Positions 8,329 to 16,475 of a stretch of DNA of 64,000 nucleotides are shown in pieces. The notes beneath the pieces were generated by a model. That model was not told the origin of the DNA. It ran no database searches and saw only the letters and a program-made list of their open reading frames with translations. The DNA comes from Alphaproteobacteria bacterium (lineage in GTDB: Bacteria > Pseudomonadota > Alphaproteobacteria > Micropepsales > Micropepsaceae). A program made the position numbers and the translations under genes. Position 1 is the stretch's first letter; each line of letters begins with the position of its first letter. Where the stretch lies: contig JAGOBA010000012.1 in the NCBI GenBank assembly GCA_017983635.1, positions 62,001 to 126,000 of the forward strand. Reading direction: 5' to 3'.

Positions 8329-8331
8329 TCC

Positions 8332-9507
8332 ATGTTCCTGAACTTCTTCCACGACCTTCGCCAGGCCAAGATCCCGGTGACCTTAAAGGAATACCTGGCC
8401 CTCATGGAGGGCTTGGACCGCAAAGTCATCGATATGAAGGTCGATGAGTTCTACTACCTCTCACGCACCGCGCTGGTGAAGGACGAGCGCAACCTCGACA
8501 AGTTCGACCGCGTCTTCGCGCACGCGTTCAAGGGGCTCGAAAACCTCGACCCGACCGACCTCGCGCAGATTCCGGAAGACTGGCTGAAGGCGCTCACCGA
8601 AAAATTCCTCTCCGAGGAGGAGAAGAAGCAGATCGAATCCCTCGGCGGCTGGGAAAAACTGATGGAGGAGCTGAAGAAGCGCCTCGAAGAACAGAAGAAG
8701 CGCCACGAGGGCGGCAACAAGATGATCGGCACCGGCGGCACCTCGCCGTTCGGCGCCTACGGCTACAATCCCGAAGGTATCCGCATGGGCCAAGACAAAG
8801 GCCGCCACGGCAAGGCGGTCAAAGTCTGGGACAAGCGCGAATACAAAAACCTCGACGACAGCGTCGAACTCGGCACCCGCAACATCAAGATCGCGCTACG
8901 CCGCCTGCGCAAATGGGCCCGCGAGGGCGCGCTCACCGAACTCGACCTGCCCGAAACAATCCGCCATACCGCGCATCAAGGCTATCTCGACCTCGTGATG
9001 CGGGCCGAGCGCCACAATAAGGTGAAGGTCCTGATCTTCTTCGACATCGGCGGCTCGATGGATGCGCATATCAAGCTCTGCGAGGAGCTGTTCTCCGCCG
9101 CGCGCACCGAATTCAAGCACATGGATTTCTTCTACTTCCACAATTGCCTGTATGAGAGCGTTTGGAAAGACAATCGCCGCCGTCACAACGAGAAGCAGCC
9201 GACCTGGGACGTGCTGCACAAATACCCGCACGACTACAAAGTCGTGATCGTGGGCGACGCAACGATGAGCCCCTACGAAATCACCTACCCCGGCGGCAGC
9301 GTCGAACACTGGAACGAAGAACCGGGCGCCGTCTGGCTCGAACGCCTGACCCGCATTTACGAACATGCGATCTGGCTGAACCCCGTCCCCGAACGCCACT
9401 GGGAATACACGCCCTCGATCCAAATCATGAAGCAAATCATGAGCGACCGCATGTACCCGCTAACGCTCGAAGGCCTCGACAAGGCGATGCGAGAGTTGAA
9501 CCGGTAA
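8332..9507 (+). CDS. VWA-domain protein, MoxR partner (CoxE-like)
   Basis: A 391-residue protein. Residues 1-130 form a helical, charged N-terminal part with a Glu/Lys-rich segment. A glycine-rich linker (GTGGTSPFGAYGYNPEG) follows. From about residue 225 there is a von Willebrand A domain with a MIDAS-like FFDIGGSMD (Asp and the second Ser of DxSxS kept, the first Ser replaced by Gly). VWA proteins of this class work with MoxR ATPases in metal insertion or complex assembly. The last 780 bases (from 8730) are duplicated in decayed form at 11864-12331. Confidence 0.92.
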   Translation: MFLNFFHDLRQAKIPVTLKEYLALMEGLDRKVIDMKVDEFYYLSRTALVKDERNLDKFDRVFAHAFKGLENLDPTDLAQIPEDWLKALTEKFLSEEEKKQIESLGGWEKLMEELKKRLEEQKKRHEGGNKMIGTGGTSPFGAYGYNPEGIRMGQDKGRHGKAVKVWDKREYKNLDDSVELGTRNIKIALRRLRKWAREGALTELDLPETIRHTAHQGYLDLVMRAERHNKVKVLIFFDIGGSMDAHIKLCEELFSAARTEFKHMDFFYFHNCLYESVWKDNRRRHNEKQPTWDVLHKYPHDYKVVIVGDATMSPYEITYPGGSVEHWNEEPGAVWLERLTRIYEHAIWLNPVPERHWEYTPSIQIMKQIMSDRMYPLTLEGLDKAMRELNR

Positions 9508-9557
9508 GTTGGCGATGCAGCCCAGCTTCCAAAGTGTTGGGCTCGGGACAAAAGTTA

Positions 9558-10356
9558 ATGAGACCGGGTGAGTTCTTTGGAAATCCAAAGAAAATCACCG
9601 TTCCGTCAGGAACTGCAGTTACCGCTGTCGCCATACCCGAGATGCGCCAGCACGAGCATGCGGATTGTCATTTTGTGTTCGTTACACGAGGACTGTATCA
9701 AACTTCTGCGGTTGGAAGCGCCGGAATTATCGGCGAAGGTCAAGCGGTGTTGCACTTTCCTGGCACTTGCCACGTCGACAAACTGATCGGAGAAGGTTCC
9801 TTTTCGGCATTGTCATTTTCCACCGAATTGTTGTCCTCCGCGAGTAAGCCGACCAATTTGGCGCAGAAGAATAATTGGTTTCTCGTGAATGATGCCTCAA
9901 CAGGCACTGCTTCAGCGAGCTGATCGAGAACTCCGATTCTTCGATCCAACTTCCTACATCGCAATTGAAAGCATTATGCTCGAACTGCTCGCTGGGATTT
10001 GCAGAACCCCAGAGCACCGTACTTGTGCAACCAAGCCGGTGTGGCTCACCAAAAGCTGCTTTCGAATTCGCGAACAACTCGAGTTCCTCCCGTCGGTATC
10101 CGAACTGGCTCGCCAGGCTGGCGTTCACCCGGTCTATTACGCGCGCTCTTTTCGCGCTCATTTGGGACTCTCGCCGGGCGCCTATGTTCGGCTTGAAAGA
10201 GCAAAGCGAACGGCAGATCTTCTCGCCAAGAGCAAGTTAACCCTCGCTCAGATTGCACTGGCTTGCGGTTATGGAGATCAACCCACCTTTTCCAAAGGCT
10301 TTAAGCGTGTCGTTGGTGTTCCTCCTGGAGCCTTTCGTCAAGAATGGCGAAAATAA
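9558..10356 (+). pseudogene. AraC-family regulator split by a frameshift
   Basis: The N-terminal half (ATG 9558 to TGA 9923, 121 residues) is a cupin-like sensor domain (HEHADCHFVFVTRG, AVLHFPGTCHVDKLIG). The C-terminal half continues in another frame (open from 9889 to 10356) and holds an intact AraC DNA-binding domain with both helix-turn-helix units (PSVSELARQAGVHPVYYARSF and LTLAQIALACGYGDQPTFSKGF). The frame must change between 9889 and 9921 (skip of one base). It may be a true pseudogene, a sequencing error or two overlapping genes. It precedes the S41-like gene and could have been its regulator. Confidence 0.7.
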
Positions 10357-10436
10357 AAGTTACATTTGGACAAGATCGCCTGTCGAAGTTGGGTTAGTTT
10401 CCCCCCGATCATGAGTTCTTTGCAGGAGCCCTTGAA

Positions 10437-11822
10437 ATGCGCCAAATCATTCTGATCGTCGCGATAACGCTCTCCACACTAAGTTTTTCACTGAATTCTC
10501 ACGCGGCAGATGGGTTGCCTTTTGAAAGACTGTCAGAGGAACAACGCGTTTCAGATCTCAGGTTTCTCGCGGCCCAAATAACAACTCAACACCCGGCGCC
10601 TTTCCATAGAAACTCCGCAGACACCTGGAAGCGACGAGTCTCAGAGTTGGAATCGAATTTAGCGTCGCTCGATGCTTCAGGATTCTTTTTTCGTCTGCAG
10701 TCAATAGCGGCACTCGCCGACGACATTCACACCAGCGTATTTCCCATATCCGATCACGGGATTCTGACAACTACTTACCCTATTCGCTTGGGGCATTTCG
10801 AAGGGGGCGTTTTCATCAGAGCGGCCCGACAAGATCATGCGGCTATATTGAATGCGCAAGTCTTGCAGATTAATGGAATTGACGTCGGTGAGGTTGTGAG
10901 ACGTGCAACCGATGTTAGCCCTGGAAATTCGCGTCTCGCAAGGTCGAACGCACCTCTTGCTTATCTTCTGACGCCAGATTTCTACAAATATATTGGATCG
11001 AGTTCGGGCGGAGCGGATGCATCGTTCACAGTACGAGACGTGTCTGGTGCAATCAAAACGGCGACGCTTAAACCAGAGAATGTCAGTTTACTAACAGCTT
11101 ATGAATCTGGAAGTGTTACCGGTTGGAGCATGCCACAGGGTTGGGTCTCTTCGATTGGGGTAGCTCTGAATCCAGCAGTACCACTTTATGGTCAACGCGA
11201 CAGAATGGCGATACTTATGCCAATGCCTGATCGGCAGACGTTGGTCATTCAAATCAACCAACCCCAGCCTGATGAGCGCAACACAATCATGTATTTTCTT
11301 TCAGATCTTTTGAAGCATGTCGCCGACCACAAATACAAAAAAGTAGTGGTTGACCTAAGAGGCAATGAAGGTGGCTGGTATTCGCTCACCCAACCTCTAG
11401 CAGGACTTTTGTCCACCTTGGAATTAGCCAAAGGCGTGGAGCAAATCTGCGTTTTGATCGGTCGAGATACAGCTTCTGCTGGCGTGGTCCTGGCCGCCCA
11501 AATTGAAATGCAAACCAATGCCATTTTTATTGGTGAGGAAACGGGATCTGGCCCAAATTTTTACGGAACATATAAGCCTCGCGCCCTTCCAAATTCAGGA
11601 TTTTTCTTTCGAATCTCGAAGGAGCGAATTGTAACTTCTCTGCCTGCTGACTCGCGCACGAGCATTCATCCAGATCTTTACGTGATAGAGTCATTGCAAT
11701 CTCTTGCTGCTGGGCGAGATAAGGCGCTGGAAGTCGCGCTATCTTTGGCGCCAACGGCGCAGAATCCATTTCCTTGGTACGAGCGGTGGTCCAGACCGAG
11801 TCAAAGAATCCGAACTCAGTGA
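10437..11822 (+). CDS. Secreted S41-like peptidase family protein
   Basis: A 461-residue protein with a Sec signal peptide (hydrophobic residues 4-23, cleavage after SHA). The C-terminal half has S41 (C-terminal processing peptidase) features: VVVDLRGNEGG near residues 302-312 and LIGRDTASAGVVLA near 340-353, where the Ser of TASAG fits the nucleophile position. The N-terminal 250 residues lack a clear PDZ domain, although LQINGIDVGEVV near 142 resembles one strand of it. This layout is seen in proteins annotated as S41 family of unknown substrate. Composition is AT-richer than its neighbours. Confidence 0.75.
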   Translation: MRQIILIVAITLSTLSFSLNSHAADGLPFERLSEEQRVSDLRFLAAQITTQHPAPFHRNSADTWKRRVSELESNLASLDASGFFFRLQSIAALADDIHTSVFPISDHGILTTTYPIRLGHFEGGVFIRAARQDHAAILNAQVLQINGIDVGEVVRRATDVSPGNSRLARSNAPLAYLLTPDFYKYIGSSSGGADASFTVRDVSGAIKTATLKPENVSLLTAYESGSVTGWSMPQGWVSSIGVALNPAVPLYGQRDRMAILMPMPDRQTLVIQINQPQPDERNTIMYFLSDLLKHVADHKYKKVVVDLRGNEGGWYSLTQPLAGLLSTLELAKGVEQICVLIGRDTASAGVVLAAQIEMQTNAIFIGEETGSGPNFYGTYKPRALPNSGFFFRISKERIVTSLPADSRTSIHPDLYVIESLQSLAAGRDKALEVALSLAPTAQNPFPWYERWSRPSQRIRTQ

Positions 11823-11863
11823 CTTTTGATGTCGGGAACTCGGGGCGACAAAATGCACTGGCT

Positions 11864-12331
11864 CACCGGCGGCACCTCGCCGTTCGGTGCCTACGGCTAC
11901 AATCCCGAAGGCATCCGCATGGGCCAAGACAAAGGCCGCCACGGCAAGGCGGTCAAAGTCTGGGACAAACGCGAATACAAAAACCTCGACGACAGCGTCG
12001 AACTCTTCACCCGCAACATCAAGATCGCGTTACGCTGCCTGCGCAAATGGGCCCGCGAAGGTGCGCTCATCGAACTGGACCTGCCGGGAACGATCCGCCA
12101 TGAACCACCTATCCGGGCGGCAGCGTCGAACACTGGAACGAAGAACCCGGCGCCGTCTGGCTCGAACGCCTGACCCGCATCTACGAACACGCAATCTGGC
12201 TGAACCCCGTGCCCGAACGCCACTGGGAATACACGCCCTCGATCCAAATCATGAAGCAAATCATGAGCGACCGCATGTACCCGCTCACGCTCGAGGGTTT
12301 GGACAAGGCGATGCGAGAGTTGAACCGGTAG
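11864..12331 (+). pseudogene. Decayed second copy of the VWA gene 3' part
   Basis: Bases 11864-12101 align without gaps to 8730-8967 (about 14 mismatches in 238). Bases 12106-12331 align to 9282-9507, up to the stop codon. Between them 310 bases are missing; that is not a multiple of three and removes the MIDAS motif, so the frame is broken. Many differences are synonymous, but several change residues (Gly-Thr to Phe-Thr, Arg to Cys, Thr to Ile), as expected once selection is lost. The start and first 400 bases of the gene are absent. It lies 6 bases from the convergent citrate synthase gene. Confidence 0.92.
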
Positions 12332-12337
12332 GCCTCC

Positions 12338-13543
12338 CTACTCCAACGCATACTCCGCGCGCGGGCGGATCAGGTTGCCGCTCGTACGCTGCTCGAACGC
12401 ATGCGCGATCCAGCCGACCGACCGGCCCATCGCGAACAGCGCGAGGGCCGCACCTTGGGGCAAGTCGAAGCCGCGCTCGAGCGCCAGCAAACCAAAGTCG
12501 ACATTGGGCTCCACACCCGCCATCGATCGCCCGGCCTGCAGCGTCGCCACCATTGTCGCGTCGAGCTTCACGGCGCAGACCAACTCCGCTCCGCGCGGAT
12601 CCGCGTCGCGATAGACCGAATTGCCGAAGCCTGGAATCGTCTCGCCGCGGCTGAGCCGTGCGGCCACGGCTCCCACCGCGTCACGGGTCGCGTCGACCTC
12701 GGCAAGCAGTGCGCGCAACCGCGCCGTCGCGCCGCCGTGCTTCGGCCCGCTCATCGCCGTCAGCCCCGCTATCACGCAATTGGTAAGACCCGCACCGGTC
12801 GACGCCACGACCCTGACCGCAAAAGTCGACGCGTTCAACTCATGGTCCGCAAGCAGCACCAGCGCCCGCCGAATGTGCTCCGCCGCCTTCGGCCGCCGCC
12901 ACGCCACGCTGACCGCGCGATGGATCGGCCCTTGGTATGCGGTTTCGATTCCGGCAATAGCGGCGACCAACGCAGCAATCAATCGCGCCGCAGTCTGAAA
13001 CGCGTGCGGACCGGGCTTCCCCGCCCCCGGCACCTCCTGATCCGCTAGCAGAGAGAGCAGCAGGCTGCCGCGCGCCGTTGCACTCGCAGGCGCGCAGGTC
13101 GAAACGCTCGCACACCAACCGTTGATATCGCGCGGATCGAAGTGAACGGCGGCGAAAGGGTCCTCTGTCGTGTCCCACAACAGTCGCGCCGCCTCTTCCA
13201 GCGTCGCCTTGCGCGACAATGCAACCGCCTCCCGATCCCGGTAGAAGCAACGATCGTCCTCAAAATGCGTGATCCGCGACTTGAGCACCGGCAAGCCGTA
13301 GTCGAGTGCCGTGGCCGCGGCGGTTCGAGGCCGGCGCGTCCGACGCCGGCGGTCGATCAGCGCCATGATGTCGGCCGCCGAATAGAGACACGCCTTCGGT
13401 TCGTGCGGATGCGGCACCGAACGGATCAAGCCGCGACTGACGTAAACATAGAGCGTGGCGCGCGTGATGCTAAGCGCACGCGTTGCAGCCGCAGCATCAA
13501 GCAGCGCCCCTCGCTCGATCTTCCGCTGCCGCCCGGCGCTCAT
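12338..13543 (-). CDS. Citrate synthase-family protein with N-terminal helix-turn-helix
   Basis: A 401-residue fusion. Residues about 10-70 form a MerR-like DNA-binding segment (AATRALSITRATLYVYVSRG, then LYSAADIMALIDRR). Residues 80-400 are a citrate/2-methylcitrate synthase core, with catalytic motifs LADHELNASTFAVRV (His), SGPKHGGA (His), PNVDFGL (Asp) and the terminal LIRPRAEY. The core is a little shorter than housekeeping citrate synthase. It may be an enzyme, or a regulator that senses acyl-CoA or oxaloacetate. It is monocistronic and converges on the VWA pseudogene. Confidence 0.88.
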   Translation of the reverse strand: MSAGRQRKIERGALLDAAAATRALSITRATLYVYVSRGLIRSVPHPHEPKACLYSAADIMALIDRRRRTRRPRTAAATALDYGLPVLKSRITHFEDDRCFYRDREAVALSRKATLEEAARLLWDTTEDPFAAVHFDPRDINGWCASVSTCAPASATARGSLLLSLLADQEVPGAGKPGPHAFQTAARLIAALVAAIAGIETAYQGPIHRAVSVAWRRPKAAEHIRRALVLLADHELNASTFAVRVVASTGAGLTNCVIAGLTAMSGPKHGGATARLRALLAEVDATRDAVGAVAARLSRGETIPGFGNSVYRDADPRGAELVCAVKLDATMVATLQAGRSMAGVEPNVDFGLLALERGFDLPQGAALALFAMGRSVGWIAHAFEQRTSGNLIRPRAEYALE

Positions 13544-13638
13544 GTTAACACGTTGATTTAAGATTGACGCTCACCGGGCCAACCTCTCATGTTTTCACCC
13601 GCAGCGGAAAGCAGAAACCGCGATGGGAGAGCCAACCG

Positions 13639-14889
13639 ATGCTCCGAACTTTGTTGCTGACCGTGCTCGCGCTAGTCGCCTGGGCTGCATTTGTGGTTAC
13701 CGGAACGCTCGAAGGTTGGTGGCGTCAACCGCTGGCGCCGTTTGGCAATACGAACGCGTTCCGCGCCGCGGCGATCGCGAAAATCGACCAAGAGTACAAA
13801 GGCAATGTGGCGTTCGCGCTGCTTGAAAACGGCCACATCGCCGCCACCCATTTCGTATCGGCCGGCAAGCCCGTCGACGGCGACAGCCGCTTCCAAGTTG
13901 CCTCCATGAGCAAGTGGATCACCGCCTGGGGCGTGATGACGCTTGTGGAAGCCGGAAAGCTCGACCTCGACAAGCCGGTTTCCACCTACCTCACCCGCTG
14001 GAGACTCCCGCCGAGCCAATTCGACAACAACGGCGTCACCGTCCGCCGGCTGCTCAGCCATACGGCCGGACTAACCGACGGGCTCGGCTATGCCGGCTTC
14101 AAGCCCGGCACTCAGGTCCAGACGTTGGAGGACTCGCTCACGCATACCGCCGACGCCTCGTCGGGACACGACGGCCGCGTGCGCGTCGGGATCGCGCCCG
14201 GCACTGAGTTCAAGTACTCCGGCGGCGGCTACACGTTGCTTCAGCTGCTCATCGAAGAAGTCTCCGGCCAATCCTTCAACGACTATATGAAAGCGGCCGT
14301 ACTCAACCCGCTCGGCATGACGCGCTCGACCTTTGTGTTGGACGATGAAGCGGACGTAGCCGAGTTCTTCGATGAACGCGGACAGCCCGCTCCGCACTAC
14401 CGCTTCACCGCGCGAGCAGCCGCCTCACTCTACACAACGACGACGGACATGACGCGCTTTCTTCAGGCGCACCTTAAAGGCACGAGTGGCGAACCGCCCG
14501 GACGCGGCGCGCTGCAGCCGCAAACGCTTCTCGACATGCGCCGGCCGCACGCGTCTCAGTTCGGTGCCGATATATGGGGCCTGGGTACGATCCTCTTCGC
14601 GCCCAACAAGACCGGTGGATTCGTCATCGGCCACGACGGCGACAACGCACCCGCCATCAACACCGCAGCCCGCCTAGATCCCGCGACCGGCGACGGCATC
14701 GTGATACTCGAGACCGGCAATCCCCTGCTCGCAACCAGAATTGCAAGCGAGTGGGTCTTCTGGAATGTCGGCAAGGTCGACTTGCTGCTGTTCCTGATGG
14801 AGATTGAGGGCTTGCTGACGACGCTAGCGATCGGTTGCCTGGCGATCCTTTTCGCCGCGCTGTTCTTCGGCTGGCGTCTCCGGCGCTAG
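13639..14889 (+). CDS. Membrane-anchored serine hydrolase (class C beta-lactamase family)
   Basis: A 416-residue protein from the ATG at 13639, chosen because GGGAGAG lies 9-14 bases upstream; longer frames lack a good site. One N-terminal helix (residues 3-20) and a C-terminal helix (about 385-412) bracket a periplasmic domain. The SxxK nucleophile motif is ASMSKWIT near residue 93, followed by the YSGGGYTLLQ (Tyr motif) segment and a late GHDGDN in place of HTG. This is the esterase/D-alanyl peptidase-like beta-lactamase family, usually not antibiotic-degrading. Substrate unknown. Confidence 0.88.
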   Translation: MLRTLLLTVLALVAWAAFVVTGTLEGWWRQPLAPFGNTNAFRAAAIAKIDQEYKGNVAFALLENGHIAATHFVSAGKPVDGDSRFQVASMSKWITAWGVMTLVEAGKLDLDKPVSTYLTRWRLPPSQFDNNGVTVRRLLSHTAGLTDGLGYAGFKPGTQVQTLEDSLTHTADASSGHDGRVRVGIAPGTEFKYSGGGYTLLQLLIEEVSGQSFNDYMKAAVLNPLGMTRSTFVLDDEADVAEFFDERGQPAPHYRFTARAAASLYTTTTDMTRFLQAHLKGTSGEPPGRGALQPQTLLDMRRPHASQFGADIWGLGTILFAPNKTGGFVIGHDGDNAPAINTAARLDPATGDGIVILETGNPLLATRIASEWVFWNVGKVDLLLFLMEIEGLLTTLAIGCLAILFAALFFGWRLRR

Positions 14890-14892
14890 CCC

Positions 14893-15237
14893 CTACTCCG
14901 CCGCCTTACCGCCAAACAAGCTCCGGAACATGAGCCCACCGACCCACAGGATCAGCGTCAACACCACGACCCGCGTGAATAGAGTCATAAGCGCCAGCGC
15001 AATCGCCGTGTCGCCAACGAGGATCGCAAACAACGCCGACGGCTGACCGTAGCCCAGCGTCTCGTTCGCCGCTCCCATCACGAAGTACTTGAGACTGCCG
15101 GCCGCCTCAATGAAACCGTTCACCCATTCCGGCGTGAACCACACCATGAGCCCCAGTACCAAAAACGACATGAAGAACGAGACGATGCTGCGCCACGTCT
15201 GCCAAAGAAAATGACTCAAGCCCATGGTAAACCCCAA
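14893..15237 (-). CDS. Small hypothetical membrane protein
   Basis: A 114-residue protein with about three membrane helices (residues 17-36, a weaker one near 48-60, and 68-106 probably as two passes), ending in a short basic tail. No family was recognised. The start could also be the Met four codons later (MGLSHFLWQTW). It converges on the serine hydrolase with three bases between stops. A 185-base gap without a gene separates it from the TetR gene. Confidence 0.6.
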   Translation of the reverse strand: MGFTMGLSHFLWQTWRSIVSFFMSFLVLGLMVWFTPEWVNGFIEAAGSLKYFVMGAANETLGYGQPSALFAILVGDTAIALALMTLFTRVVVLTLILWVGGLMFRSLFGGKAAE

Positions 15238-15422
15238 TAGTCGAACTTCGATCCGATGCTCCGCGTGCGACAGCGCCGAGTCAAGGCGACCCTAGCGCCC
15301 GATCCGGCAGCAACCCTACCGGTTCATAGACGCGACGCGCAAAAGCCCCACCTTGCCTGTGCCCGCGCAGTCACGCGCCCTGTATGATCGCAAGCACGTG
15401 GGTCCCGGTTCGATCAGCCCGT

Positions 15423-16088
15423 TCACTCCGCTGCCGCCCGCGCCTGCCGCCGGGCCACCACGGCCTTGCCGGTCAGGTAGCCGACCAGCATGCGCGTCAG
15501 TTCATCCGCCAGCGCACCCGATTTCAGATCGTGCAGCCGCTCCGTCACCGCATTATGCACGATCGCCTCGACCGCACGTGTCAGCATGTATACCGCAAGG
15601 TCGAGGTCGGCGATCGCTAGCTCGGCACGCCGCACTTCCAGCACGGCCAGCACGCGCGCCGCTGCACGTTTCGAAAAGTCGCCCTGCCAATCAAGCTTGC
15701 CCAGCCGCGGCACCTCTTCCGACAACACGCGGTGCAACGCCGGATCGATCAGATGCGCTTGCACATTGTGCTCGATCGCGGCGCGTACCACCTCCGCTAA
15801 CGGCACCTTCTTCGCATCCTCCGCCATCTTATCGATCCCGGCTTCTAGATCGCTCTTATGCTGGCGCATCAACTCGCCAAGCAGCGCCTCCTTGTTCGGA
15901 AAATACTGATAGAGCGAACCGATGCTCACCCCCGCCCGCTCCGCCACGCGGTTCGTCGTGAAGGCGTCATAACCGTGCTTGACCAGAATGTGAGCCGCCG
16001 CCGCGATGATCGCGTCCACCGTCGCGCGCGAGCGGTCCTGCTCCGGCCTTTTCCGCGGTATTGCCGCCTTGCGCTTCGCCCCAGCCAT
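15423..16088 (-). CDS. TetR-family transcriptional regulator
   Basis: A 221-residue regulator. Residues 15-62 form the TetR DNA-binding domain (helix-turn-helix RVAERAGVSIGSLYQYFPNKEALL). The C-terminal 150 residues are the ligand/dimerisation part, with no recognisable ligand signature. It diverges from the ferredoxin gene across an 84-base gap that contains two palindromes (16116-16129 and 16137-16150), very likely its operators, so it probably represses both itself and the ferredoxin-methyltransferase unit. Confidence 0.93.
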   Translation of the reverse strand: MAGAKRKAAIPRKRPEQDRSRATVDAIIAAAAHILVKHGYDAFTTNRVAERAGVSIGSLYQYFPNKEALLGELMRQHKSDLEAGIDKMAEDAKKVPLAEVVRAAIEHNVQAHLIDPALHRVLSEEVPRLGKLDWQGDFSKRAAARVLAVLEVRRAELAIADLDLAVYMLTRAVEAIVHNAVTERLHDLKSGALADELTRMLVGYLTGKAVVARRQARAAAE

Positions 16089-16111
16089 CGGTCACCCTCA
16101 TGCGAGTATGA

Positions 16112-16154
16112 AATCTGAGCAAACGCTCATATAAAGCGAGCATTAGCTCAGATT
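16112..16154. promoter_or_regulatory. Putative double TetR operator
   Basis: Two 14-base palindromes with GAGC-N4-GCTC cores, TGAGCAAACGCTCA (16116-16129) and CGAGCATTAGCTCA (16137-16150), lie 21 bases apart, centre to centre. They sit inside a larger perfect 9-bp inverted repeat (16112-16120 with 16146-16154). Two helical turns of spacing fit binding of two TetR dimers between the divergent genes. Confidence 0.75.
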
Positions 16155-16172
16155 GGCCGAAAGGGCAAGCCG

Positions 16173-16475
16173 ATGACCGCAACCGACGCGAACTGCAAGC
16201 AACCGCCGAAGGTCGTCGCCCCGGTAATCAACACCTTCAAATGCGAGGGCGCCGGCGACTGTGCGGAGGTCTGCCCGTACGACGTCTTCGAGTTGCGCAA
16301 ACTTACTAAGCCGGAACTCAAGGCTCTGCCGCTCGGCCCCTGGATCAAAGTTCTTGCGCACGGCGGAAAACAAGCGTCCGTCGTCAATCCCGACGCCTGC
16401 CACGCATGCGGACTCTGCGTAACGGCCTGTCCCGAAAAGGCCATCCGCCTCACTCGATTGGAGCAACGCACATGA
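16173..16475 (+). CDS. Ferredoxin, 2 x 4Fe-4S type
   Basis: A 100-residue protein with two cysteine clusters, CEGAGDCAEVCPYDVF (residues 25-40) and CHACGLCVTACPEKAI (residues 75-90), each ending in the CP of bacterial ferredoxins. The first cluster has an extra residue between the first two cysteines (CxxxxxC). The roughly 35-residue insertion between clusters also occurs in alphaproteobacterial small ferredoxins. It is divergent from the TetR gene and overlaps the next methyltransferase (ATGA), so it supplies electrons to, or is co-regulated with, that pathway. Confidence 0.9.
   Translation: MTATDANCKQPPKVVAPVINTFKCEGAGDCAEVCPYDVFELRKLTKPELKALPLGPWIKVLAHGGKQASVVNPDACHACGLCVTACPEKAIRLTRLEQRT

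Larger units (their letters stand above)
9508..11863. other. AT-richer insert between two copies of the VWA gene 3' region
   Basis: Immediately after the VWA stop codon the base composition drops visibly and codon use shifts toward A/T-ending codons. It returns to the high-GC background at 11864, where a second copy of VWA coding sequence begins. The insert carries a frameshifted AraC regulator and a secreted S41-like protein. No transposase, integrase or terminal inverted repeats were seen. The flanking VWA copies are about 94% identical over 238 bases without gaps. This looks like DNA brought in by recombination through a homologous VWA gene, but a local duplication is not excluded. Confidence 0.6.

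Noticed and set aside
9508-11863. Possible transposon with terminal inverted repeats
   Set aside because: No transposase, no inverted ends and no target duplication were found; the flanking homology is coding sequence of the VWA gene.
14893-15237. Small membrane protein as a holin or toxin
   Set aside because: Three helices and an unremarkable context; no toxin-antitoxin or phage genes nearby.
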